A stretch of 17,087 bases of DNA from Collinsella sp. (GTDB lineage: Bacteria > Actinomycetota > Coriobacteriia > Coriobacteriales > Coriobacteriaceae). This document shows positions 6,504 through 13,229 of the stretch, piece by piece. The first letter of the stretch is position 1; every line of letters starts with the position of its first letter. The translations under genes were made by a program, and so were the position numbers. The DNA lies in contig JAUMPM010000058.1 of NCBI GenBank assembly GCA_031294825.1, positions 1 to 17,087 of the forward strand, given 5' to 3'. Under the pieces are notes generated by a model. That model saw only the letters and a list, made by a program, of their open reading frames with translations. It did no database searches and was not told the origin of the DNA.

Positions 6504-7952
6504 ATGGCAGAATCTCGTGCGGAGCGTAAGGCTCGTCGTGCTTTGATCGAGGCGGCTGAGGGGTCGACGGAGGAGAAATCTTCTGCGAAATCCAAGTCGT
6601 CTCTGGATGCGAAGGGTAAGTCGGCCAAAGGCAAGGCCAAGACCAAGCGTTCTGACTCTCGTCGAGGCGGGGATAAAGCGCCTCAGGCTCGCTCCAAGGG
6701 CTCGCACAAGGATTCGGTTTCGTCTGCGCGTAAGGCTGTGGACCCCAAGTCCCCCTGTTCGATCATGAAAGCTTGCGGTGGGTGCACGGCGCTCAATCGT
6801 CCTTATAAAAAGCAGTTGGCAGCTAAGCAGGCTGCTATGGAGGAGCTTTTTGCTGCTCTTTGCGAGCGCGAGGGTATTAGCGTCGACTCCATTCGCGGTA
6901 TGGGAGTCACCCTGGGCGACCCGGGCAAATATCCTGCGCCGCGTGGCTTTCGTCATAAGGCTGCCACTCCCTTTGCTCCCGGTAAGGAGGGCGCCGTCCG
7001 TTGCGGTTTCTTTGAGCGCGGCACGCACAAGATCGTTGCCGTACCCGAATGCCCCGTCGAGGCACCGGGCGCCCGTCAGATTCTCAACGGCATCGCACGC
7101 GAAGCTGAGCGGCTGCATATTCCCGCCTTTAATGAGGACAAGCATCTTGGTTTGCTTCGCTATGCCGTCGTCCGCTGCGGTTGGCGTACCGACCAGGTCA
7201 TGGTCACGCTCGTGACCGCTCAGCGCGACTTGCCGCATGCGCAGGAGTTCTTTGAGGCTGTCGCCGCACTCAATCCGCACATCGTCACCGTCGCCCAAAA
7301 CATCAACGGACGTCCCGGCAACGCCATCCTCGGCGAGGAAACCCGCATTGTATATGGCGCCGAGTGCATGCGCGACCAGCTGCTCGGCTGCGAGTTCGAT
7401 ATCTCCCCCACCGCGTTCTACCAGACCAACCCGCAGCAGACCGAGCTGCTCTATCAGCTCGCGATTGACGGCATGGACCTGCAGCAGGGCGACGTACTCA
7501 TGGATGCCTATTGCGGTAGTGGAACTATCGGCCTGTGCGCAGCCAAAGCCGCCCAGGACAAGGGCGTCGGTATTATGCTGCTTGGCGTGGAGCGTAACCA
7601 CGCCGGCATTGCCGACGCACGTCGTAATGCCGAGCTCAACGGTCTCACCCGCAGCGCTTGGTTTATGGCCGACGACGCCACCGACTACATCCTAGATGCC
7701 GCCGACAACAACGAGCGGGTCGATGTCCTTTCCATCGATCCGCCGCGCGCCGGCTCCACGCCCGAGTTCCTCGAAGCTGCCTGCGCGCTTAAGCCGCGCC
7801 GCATCACCTATATCAGCTGCAACCCCGTAACTCAAGAGCGCGACCTGCATCAGCTCCTCGACGGAGGCTATCGCCTGCTCAAGATCACGCCCGTCGACAT
7901 GTTCCCTCACACCGACCACACCGAAACCGCAGCGGTCCTCGAACGCCGCTAA
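6504..7952 (+). CDS. rlmD: 23S rRNA (uracil-5-)-methyltransferase, RlmD/RumA family
   Basis: The product is 482 aa and is predicted to make 5-methyluridine in RNA using S-adenosylmethionine, most likely in 23S rRNA. Iron-sulfur ligands are visible: Cys85, Cys91 and Cys94 in CSIMKACGGC, with Cys183 in ECPVEAP. The SAM site is DAYCGSGTIGL (334-344), followed by DPPRAG (412-417). The catalytic Cys439 lies in YISCNP and the general base Glu475 in DHTETAAVL. The first 80 residues are an unusually Lys/Ser/Ala-rich tail instead of a recognisable TRAM domain. GTGGGG at 6491-6496 is a modest ribosome-binding site. The gene stands alone between the palindromic element and a terminator. The exact RNA target (rRNA U1939, U747, or tRNA) cannot be fixed by eye, so the symbol is at family level. 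Confidence 0.88.
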   Translation: MAESRAERKARRALIEAAEGSTEEKSSAKSKSSLDAKGKSAKGKAKTKRSDSRRGGDKAPQARSKGSHKDSVSSARKAVDPKSPCSIMKACGGCTALNRPYKKQLAAKQAAMEELFAALCEREGISVDSIRGMGVTLGDPGKYPAPRGFRHKAATPFAPGKEGAVRCGFFERGTHKIVAVPECPVEAPGARQILNGIAREAERLHIPAFNEDKHLGLLRYAVVRCGWRTDQVMVTLVTAQRDLPHAQEFFEAVAALNPHIVTVAQNINGRPGNAILGEETRIVYGAECMRDQLLGCEFDISPTAFYQTNPQQTELLYQLAIDGMDLQQGDVLMDAYCGSGTIGLCAAKAAQDKGVGIMLLGVERNHAGIADARRNAELNGLTRSAWFMADDATDYILDAADNNERVDVLSIDPPRAGSTPEFLEAACALKPRRITYISCNPVTQERDLHQLLDGGYRLLKITPVDMFPHTDHTETAAVLERR

Positions 7953-7975
7953 CCAACCTCAGTAGATTTTTGGAA

Positions 7976-8012
7976 CAAGAAAGGGGGCGACCCGCCTGGG
8001 CCGCCCCCTTCG
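7976..8012. terminator. Bidirectional terminator between methyltransferase and PHP genes
   Basis: AAGGGGGCG (7981-7989) pairs with CGCCCCCTT (8002-8010). An inner CCC/GGG continuation (7991-7993 and 7998-8000) encloses a GCCT loop. It lies between convergent genes. The minus-strand side continues into TCTTGTT; the plus-strand U-tract is poor. Confidence 0.7.
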
Positions 8013-8030
8013 CTTGGTTTATAAACTCCG

Positions 8031-8852
8031 CTACATCCCCTTGCGCAGGTCGCACACGCCGGCTGCCGCCATCTCGCGTAGCAGCGTCTCGCGATCGCGC
8101 GTCACGATCAGATCCAACGGGAAGTGAATCTCGTCGAGCATCTTGCGCGCGTGATCGAGCTTGCCAATCGCCATGCCAATGTGCGCATCGGTCGACACGC
8201 CAATGCCCACGCCCAGCTCGGCGCAGCGCTCGGCGATCTTGCGGCATACGGCCCAATGCTCAGTGTCGACACCGTGTTCAAGACTATGGTTGTTGATCTC
8301 AATAATCTTGTGCTTGGCCTTAGCTGCCAACAGCACCTCGTCGATATCGAACGGCACGCCCGAACGCCCCGTGTGACCCAGCATGAACACCTTGGGGTGC
8401 TCCAGGGCATTGATATACATCTCGGTCGTCTGGGCCAGCGTCGCGCCCTCAGCAATCTGCGGATTATGCACGCTCGCAACCAAATAATCCAAATTACGCG
8501 TAACCAAATCGAACAGCGAATGCTGACGGCTGTACGAATCGCCGGCAATATCGAGCGTGACAGGAGTGTCCTCGCCAAACAGGCTTCCGTCCAGCGAAAC
8601 GATATCGGCCTCGGCACCACGCAGCACCAGCACGCCGCTCCAAATGCGCGGCCAGATATCCTGGTTGATAAAGAACTGGTAACTGCGCAGGTCATTGGGG
8701 CAAGCCGTAACCATAGAGCTCAAATGGTCGGCAGATCCGAGTACCTGCAGACCGCGCTCTGCCGCCCAGTACACATTCTCCTCAATGGTCGAATATGCAT
8801 GCGCAGAGAACATCGTATGGGTATGAATGTCACAAGAAAGCAGGTAGGGCAT
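8031..8852 (-). CDS. PHP-domain metal-dependent phosphoesterase (YcdX-like)
   Basis: The product is 273 aa and is a cytoplasmic trinuclear-metal hydrolase of the PHP superfamily. The metal ligands appear in order: His10 and His12 in DIHTHT, Asp42-His43 in GSADHL, Glu81 in RGAEAD, His129 in ASVHNP, His160 in LGHTGRSG, and Asp222/His224 in STDAH. This is the YcdX-type arrangement, and the length fits a stand-alone enzyme. AAGGAG (within the complement of 8857-8863) precedes the ATG by about five bases. A promoter is predicted at 8890-8919 and the terminator at 7981-8010 closes it, so it is probably monocistronic. The substrate is not known for most members. Confidence 0.88.
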   Translation of the reverse strand: MPYLLSCDIHTHTMFSAHAYSTIEENVYWAAERGLQVLGSADHLSSMVTACPNDLRSYQFFINQDIWPRIWSGVLVLRGAEADIVSLDGSLFGEDTPVTLDIAGDSYSRQHSLFDLVTRNLDYLVASVHNPQIAEGATLAQTTEMYINALEHPKVFMLGHTGRSGVPFDIDEVLLAAKAKHKIIEINNHSLEHGVDTEHWAVCRKIAERCAELGVGIGVSTDAHIGMAIGKLDHARKMLDEIHFPLDLIVTRDRETLLREMAAAGVCDLRKGM

Positions 8853-8889
8853 CAGGTCTCCTTATCTGGCACGGCCGTCGCTTATATTC

Positions 8890-8919
8890 ATTGTACGCAT
8901 AGCCTTCGATAGTCGTAAA
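8890..8919 (-). promoter_or_regulatory. Promoter of the PHP phosphoesterase gene
   Basis: On the minus strand TTTACG (complement of 8914-8919) and TACAAT (complement of 8890-8895) are 18 bases apart. The -10 is good and the -35 matches at four of six positions. Transcription would start about 30 bases before the start codon. Confidence 0.45.
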
Positions 8920-8952
8920 ACCACTCCATCCCAAAGACACAACGTCCATGAC

Positions 8953-8983
8953 AACGGGGTCCGGCTTAACACCAAACCCCGTT
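8953..8983. repeat. Hairpin between aminotransferase and PHP genes
   Basis: AACGGGGT (8953-8960) and ACCCCGTT (8976-8983) form perfect 8-bp arms with a 15-base loop. It lies 35 bases past the aminotransferase stop codon. It may act as a weak terminator or RNA stabiliser, although no T-run follows on the minus strand. Confidence 0.4.
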
Positions 8984-9017
8984 TCACGTAAAACATTGTA
9001 GGCAGAGCGCTTTACTT

Positions 9018-10202
9018 TTAACGATACTCGTCCGCCAACTGTTTCCAAGCGGGTAGCGAATTGATAATCGTCTCGTAACTCACGCAGTAGCCCAAGCGGA
9101 ACCAGCCCGGCATACCAAAGCTGTCCGAGGGAACCGCAAGCAACTCATACTTCTTTGCGCGCTCGCAAAACGCATTCGCATCGGGCTCCAGTGCTTTCAC
9201 CCATAGGTAGAACGCGCCATCCGGCTCAACATACGTGTAGCCGTACTCCGCCAATGCATCGGTAAGCGCCGTGCGGTTGCGTGCATAGGCCTCAACGTCA
9301 CTCGGCTCATCGATGCAATCGATGATCACACGCTGGAAGAGCGCCGGTGCGCATACAAAACCCAGCGTACGGGCAGCACCCGCAACAGCCGGCATCAGAC
9401 GGGCAGCCTGCGGATTGGTGTTGGGAACCAAGATCCACCCCACGCGCTCACCCGGCAGCGACAGCGACTTGGAATACGAGTAGCACACGATGGTGTGCTC
9501 GTAGATCGAGGGCACCCAAGGCACCTCGGCACCGTACACGATCTCGCGGTACGGCTCATCCGAGATGAGCATAATCGGATTCTCGGGATCGCGCTGAGCG
9601 TTGGCCTCGCGCAGAACATTGGCCAGTCGCGTCAGCGTGTTGCGCGTATATACGGCACCGGTCGGGTTGTTGGGCGAGTCGATAATGACGGCTGCCGTCT
9701 TATCGGCAATCGCCTTGAGCACGTTATCCACGCTCAGCTGGAACGCATCTTCATCGGCGAGCGCCTCGACACACGTACAGCCGGCCTTCTCAATCCACAC
9801 GCGATACTCCGGGAAGTACGGGGCGATAACAATGACCTCGTCGCCCGGGTTCGTAACGGCGTTGAGCGTACAGGTGAGCGAAGCCGCGGCACCCACCGTC
9901 ATAAAGACGTCCTTACCCTCATAGTTCGTTCCAAAGCGGCGGTTGAGCGATTCGGCGACGGCTGCTCGACATTGCGGCAGGCCCGGAGCGGGGGTGTAGC
10001 CGTGCAACTGGTCACTCGGCAGCCCCAAGGCCTTCTTAATGGACTCCGCCACGGCAGCCGGCGCCGGAACACTCGGGTTGCCCAGCGAAAAATCGAATAC
10101 GTTCTCCGCACCGATCTGTGCCTTGCGCTCAAGACCATAGCTAAAGATCTCGCGGATGATGGAGCTTTCCGCACCGCGAGCATACATCGTTTCGTTGATC
10201 AT
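9018..10202 (-). CDS. PLP-dependent class I aminotransferase
   Basis: The product is 394 aa and is a fold-type I aminotransferase of the aspartate/aromatic group. Visible features are FDFSLGNPSVPAP near the N-terminus, HGYTPAPGLP (67-76), SPNNPTG (176-182), the DEPY motif (Asp215, Tyr218) that holds pyridoxal phosphate, and the Schiff-base Lys245 in YSYSKSLSLPGERVGW. Near the C-terminus FRLGYC probably supplies the substrate carboxylate Arg. The ATG at 10202 is preceded by AAAGGGGA about five bases upstream, so the longer in-frame extension to 10301, which runs through the promoter and palindrome, is rejected. The amino acid substrate is not determined. The upstream operator is a near copy of that of the ABC importer, which suggests joint control of amino acid uptake and catabolism. 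Confidence 0.9.
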   Translation of the reverse strand: MINETMYARGAESSIIREIFSYGLERKAQIGAENVFDFSLGNPSVPAPAAVAESIKKALGLPSDQLHGYTPAPGLPQCRAAVAESLNRRFGTNYEGKDVFMTVGAAASLTCTLNAVTNPGDEVIVIAPYFPEYRVWIEKAGCTCVEALADEDAFQLSVDNVLKAIADKTAAVIIDSPNNPTGAVYTRNTLTRLANVLREANAQRDPENPIMLISDEPYREIVYGAEVPWVPSIYEHTIVCYSYSKSLSLPGERVGWILVPNTNPQAARLMPAVAGAARTLGFVCAPALFQRVIIDCIDEPSDVEAYARNRTALTDALAEYGYTYVEPDGAFYLWVKALEPDANAFCERAKKYELLAVPSDSFGMPGWFRLGYCVSYETIINSLPAWKQLADEYR

Positions 10203-10226
10203 CTGTTCCCCTTTCGCATAGGCGCT

Positions 10227-10252
10227 ATTGTACGCTTTAGTTGAGCAAAGTG
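10227..10252 (-). promoter_or_regulatory. Aminotransferase -10 element with palindromic operator
   Basis: The minus strand has a -10 TACAAT (complement of 10227-10232). Two bases upstream lies the operator-like CTTTAGTTGAGCAAAG (10235-10250, plus strand), followed by TG. The -35 is weak. The operator sits where a repressor would block RNA polymerase. It matches the ABC-operon site at 16 of 18 positions. Confidence 0.6.
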
Positions 10253-10261
10253 CCGCAGCAA

Positions 10262-10323
10262 TGTTGATTGGGGACAGACTTAAATGCGTGAAAACGCTCA
10301 TTTAAGTCTGTCCCCAATCAACA
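10262..10323. repeat. Perfect long palindrome with 25-bp arms (REP/MITE-like)
   Basis: Bases 10262-10286 are the exact reverse complement of 10299-10323. The arms contain TTGATTGGGGACAGACTTAA. The 12-base centre can fold further as CGT-GAAA-ACG with a two-base bulge, giving a GNRA-type tetraloop. It lies between the ftsH terminator and the aminotransferase promoter. No coding capacity is seen. It resembles REP-type palindromes that are mobilised by REP-associated tyrosine transposases; no such gene is in the window. Confidence 0.75.
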
Positions 10324-10341
10324 GATGGCCCCATATCGCTC

Positions 10342-10379
10342 AAAAGAAAAAGCCTCCGCAGGTTTCCCGCGGAGGCTTT
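10342..10379 (-). terminator. Terminator of the tilS-hpt-ftsH cluster
   Basis: AAAGCCTCCGC (10349-10359) pairs perfectly with GCGGAGGCTTT (10369-10379) around a 9-base loop. On the minus strand the stem runs into TTTTTCTTTTG. It lies 12 bases past the ftsH stop codon. Confidence 0.88.
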
Positions 10380-10390
10380 CGCCACAAAGA

Positions 10391-12532
10391 CTATTTGTCG
10401 GTGTCGGCATCGACATCGACATCGACGACGGCATGGTCATCGTCGGCATCATCGGATGCGGCTTCGGCATCCTCCTGCATGGCCGCCTGCGCAAAGGCCG
10501 CGGCATCAGCCGCCAGCTCCTCCTCGCTCATGCGAGGCGCGCGCTTCTTGGTCGGCATGCCGGCCGCCTTGGCATTGCGCTCCTCCTTGGCCGCCAGGAT
10601 ATCGCCCTCGCGCTCAAGGTAGGCATCCCACTCGTTGTCGAGCAGGGCGTTCACGGCGTCGCCTTCGACGGTCTCGCGCTCAAGCAGCACCTTCGCCATC
10701 AGATCGAGCTGATCGCGACGGGCATCCAAAATCTCGACCGCACGACGATGGGCTTCGCGCATGATGCGCTGAACCTCGATATCGATGCGGCGTGCCGTCT
10801 CCTCGGAGTAATCCTGGTGATCGGCGTAATCGCGACCAAGGAACACCTGATGCTGCGCCTCGCCAAACACTTGCGTGCCCAGCTCCTCGCTCATACCCAG
10901 GCGCGTGACCATCTCGCGCGCCATCTTGGTCGCGCGCTCCAGGTCGTTGCTCGCGCCCGACGTGATGTCGTCGCACATGAGCTCCTCGGCAACGCGACCG
11001 CCCAAGAACACGGCGAGCTCGTCGAGCATCTCGTTCTTGGTCTTGAGGAAGTGATCCTCCTGCGGAAGCTGCAGCGTGTAACCCAGAGCCTGGCCGCGGC
11101 TGACAATCGAAATCTTGTGAACCGGATCGGAGTGCTCCAGGATGTGGCCCACCAGGGCATGGCCGCTCTCGTGGTAGGCAATCGTAGTGCGCTCGGCTTC
11201 GGTCATCACGCGACCCTTGCGCTGCGGTCCGGCAATCACGCGCTCCATCGACTCCTCGACCTCGTCCATCGAGATCACGGAACGATGGCGGCGAGCAGCC
11301 AGCAGCGCAGACTCGTTGAGCAGATTTGCCAGATCGGCACCGGTAAAGCCAACGGTCATCTGGGCGAGCTTCTCAAACTTAACGTCCTCGTCCATCGGCT
11401 TGTTCTCGGCATGCACGCGCAAGATCTGCTCGCGGCCCTTCACATCCGGACGGTCGACCGTAACCTGACGGTCAAAACGGCCGGGACGCAGCAATGCCGG
11501 ATCCAGGATGTCAGGACGGTTGGTCGCAGCGATCAGGATGACCGACTCGCTCTCCTCAAAACCGTCCATCTCGACCAGCAGCTGGTTGAGCGTCTGCTCG
11601 CGCTCGTCGTGACCGCCGCCCAAGCCAGCTCCGCGCTGACGTCCCACGGCATCGATCTCATCGATGAAGATGATCGACGGGGCCTGGGACTTGGCCTCCT
11701 TAAAGAGGTCACGCACACGGCTGGCGCCGACACCTACGAACATCTCGACAAAGTCGGAACCCGAGATGCTAAAGAACGGCACGCCCGCCTCGCCGGCAAC
11801 GGCCTTGGCCAGCAGCGTTTTACCGGTGCCCGGAGGGCCAACCAGCAACACGCCACGCGGGATCTTGGCGCCCAGCTTGCGATAGCGATCCGGATCGCTC
11901 AAAAAGTCACGGATCTCCTCGAGCTCCTCGACTGCCTCGTCCACGCCGGCAACGTCTTCAAACTTGACCTTGGGGCGTGTGGCCTCGTTGGTCTTGGCGT
12001 TGGTCTTGCCAAACTGCATGTTCCTGTTGTTGGCGCCCATCATCTGGCGCATAAAGTAGAACATGATGGCGATAAGGACGATCGTCGGAAGCACACTCAT
12101 CGCCAAGTCGCCCCAAAAATCGGGATCGTTGGTGTTGACGATGTACTTGGTATCGGGGTGCTCCGCCATGAGCTCGGCAAGCGAATCGGAGCCGACATAG
12201 GTCGAGGAGAAGCTCTTGAGCTCGCTCGTATCGCCCTTGTCCTTCTTCGTCTTCCAGTAATGACCCGTCACGCTTCCGTCTTGAACCGTATAGGTCAGAT
12301 CTTCGACGCGATCCTGCTTGATGGCGCTCACCATCTCGCTCGTCGCGAGCTTAACGGTATTGCTGGAATTGGCAAAGCCGGAGCCCATATTAAAGAAGGC
12401 GTAGCCCAGAAGCGCGCAAGCCAAAAGAAAATACAGCCAGCCCGTACGCGTGGGCTTCTTGCCTCCGGGCATCCCCGGGATCTTTGGGTCCCGGGGAGTC
12501 TGGGAATTGTTGTCGTTACGGTCGTCGGGCAT
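10391..12532 (-). CDS. ftsH: ATP-dependent zinc metalloprotease FtsH
   Basis: The product is 713 aa and is a membrane-anchored hexameric AAA+ protease that degrades misfolded membrane proteins and short-lived regulators. Transmembrane segments lie at about 32-50 and 143-161, with an extracytoplasmic domain between them. The AAA module has Walker A GPPGTGKT (232-239), the pore motif FVG (265-267), Walker B IIFIDE (287-292) and the second region of homology around 336-353. The zinc site is HESGH (454-458) with Asp530 in SNDLERAT as the probable third ligand. The last 40 residues are very acidic and end in a Asp-Val-Asp repeat encoded by tandem CATCGA units. The ATG lies one base after the hpt stop (TAAGATG), so translation is probably coupled. 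It is the last gene of the cluster. Confidence 0.97.
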   Translation of the reverse strand: MPDDRNDNNSQTPRDPKIPGMPGGKKPTRTGWLYFLLACALLGYAFFNMGSGFANSSNTVKLATSEMVSAIKQDRVEDLTYTVQDGSVTGHYWKTKKDKGDTSELKSFSSTYVGSDSLAELMAEHPDTKYIVNTNDPDFWGDLAMSVLPTIVLIAIMFYFMRQMMGANNRNMQFGKTNAKTNEATRPKVKFEDVAGVDEAVEELEEIRDFLSDPDRYRKLGAKIPRGVLLVGPPGTGKTLLAKAVAGEAGVPFFSISGSDFVEMFVGVGASRVRDLFKEAKSQAPSIIFIDEIDAVGRQRGAGLGGGHDEREQTLNQLLVEMDGFEESESVILIAATNRPDILDPALLRPGRFDRQVTVDRPDVKGREQILRVHAENKPMDEDVKFEKLAQMTVGFTGADLANLLNESALLAARRHRSVISMDEVEESMERVIAGPQRKGRVMTEAERTTIAYHESGHALVGHILEHSDPVHKISIVSRGQALGYTLQLPQEDHFLKTKNEMLDELAVFLGGRVAEELMCDDITSGASNDLERATKMAREMVTRLGMSEELGTQVFGEAQHQVFLGRDYADHQDYSEETARRIDIEVQRIMREAHRRAVEILDARRDQLDLMAKVLLERETVEGDAVNALLDNEWDAYLEREGDILAAKEERNAKAAGMPTKKRAPRMSEEELAADAAAFAQAAMQEDAEAASDDADDDHAVVDVDVDADTDK
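10408..10427. repeat. Tandem CATCGA hexamer repeat in the ftsH 3' end
   Basis: Three consecutive CATCGA units (about 10408-10425), with degenerate neighbours, encode the Asp-Val-Asp-Val-Asp tail of FtsH. The repeat unit is six bases, so copy-number change would keep the frame. Confidence 0.6.
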
Positions 12533-12533
12533 C

Positions 12534-13082
12534 TTACGAATAAACCTCCGGTTTCAAAATGCCCAGATACGGAAGGTTGCGATAGCGCTCGGCATAGTCG
12601 AGGCCGTAGCCCACCACAAAGGCATCGGGGCAATGGGTTCCAACATACTTGGGCGTGATGGCCGAGACGCGGTCCTCAACGTCCTTCCACAGGAAGGCGG
12701 CGACCTCCAGAGAAGCGGGCTTGCGGCTCTCGAGGTTCTTCATCAGATACTTGAGCGTCAGGCCCGAGTCCAGAATGTCCTCGACGATCAGCACGTCGCG
12801 ACCGCGGATGTCGATATCCAGGTCCTTAATGATACGCACGATACCCGAGGACTTCACGCCGTCGCCATAGCTCGAAACAGCCATGAAATCGATGTTGGTC
12901 GGCAGCTCGATCTTGCGCATCAGGTCGCCCATAAAGACCACGGCGCCGCGTAGGACCGCGATCAGCACCAGATCCTTACCCGCGTAGTCGCGCGTAATCT
13001 GCTCGCCTAGGCGAGAGACGATACCGTCGATATCCTCCTGCGTAAACAGAACCTTCTCGATAGCCGGATGTTGAGAAGCCAT
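12534..13082 (-). CDS. hpt: Hypoxanthine phosphoribosyltransferase
   Basis: The product is 182 aa and converts hypoxanthine (and usually guanine) plus PRPP to IMP or GMP in purine salvage. The PRPP-binding loop VLIVEDILDSGLTL (97-110) carries the acidic pair Glu101-Asp102 and Asp105. The flexible catalytic loop is SSYGDG (70-75), and the base-binding end has DAFVVGYGLDYAERYRNLPY. The length and pattern match bacterial HPRT. AAAGGG lies about six bases before the ATG. It sits between tilS and ftsH, as in many Gram-positive genomes, and ends one base before ftsH. A separate promoter is predicted at 13139-13168, so hpt-ftsH may be expressed apart from tilS. Confidence 0.95.
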   Translation of the reverse strand: MASQHPAIEKVLFTQEDIDGIVSRLGEQITRDYAGKDLVLIAVLRGAVVFMGDLMRKIELPTNIDFMAVSSYGDGVKSSGIVRIIKDLDIDIRGRDVLIVEDILDSGLTLKYLMKNLESRKPASLEVAAFLWKDVEDRVSAITPKYVGTHCPDAFVVGYGLDYAERYRNLPYLGILKPEVYS

Positions 13083-13138
13083 GACAACCCTTTCTTGTGC
13101 TTATCGCCCACACACCGCCGTATGGACGCGAACTTCAC

Positions 13139-13168
13139 ATTCTAGCAGCGCACGGGGAATATTTTCCA
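13139..13168 (-). promoter_or_regulatory. Predicted internal promoter for hpt-ftsH
   Basis: On the minus strand TGGAAA (complement of 13163-13168) and TAGAAT (complement of 13139-13144) are 18 bases apart. The -10 is preceded by TGC, an extended -10 feature. It lies in the 147-base gap between tilS and hpt. Confidence 0.5.
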
Positions 13169-13229
13169 GCCCGTACGCCATCAGCGCGGGAATACCGTCA
13201 ACGCCGCACAGAAAAGCTGGTGCAAGGGG

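Noticed and set aside
8830..9048. Small minus-strand ORF (72 codons) spanning the aminotransferase/PHP gap
   Set aside because: It overlaps both neighbours, lacks a ribosome-binding site, and covers the predicted promoter of the PHP gene.
10203..10301. N-terminal extension of the aminotransferase
   Set aside because: It would be encoded by the promoter, operator and palindrome, and a good ribosome-binding site precedes the ATG at 10202.
10325..12658. Long open plus-strand frame (about 777 codons) opposite ftsH
   Set aside because: It is antisense to ftsH, runs through its terminator, and shows no domain or ribosome-binding site.
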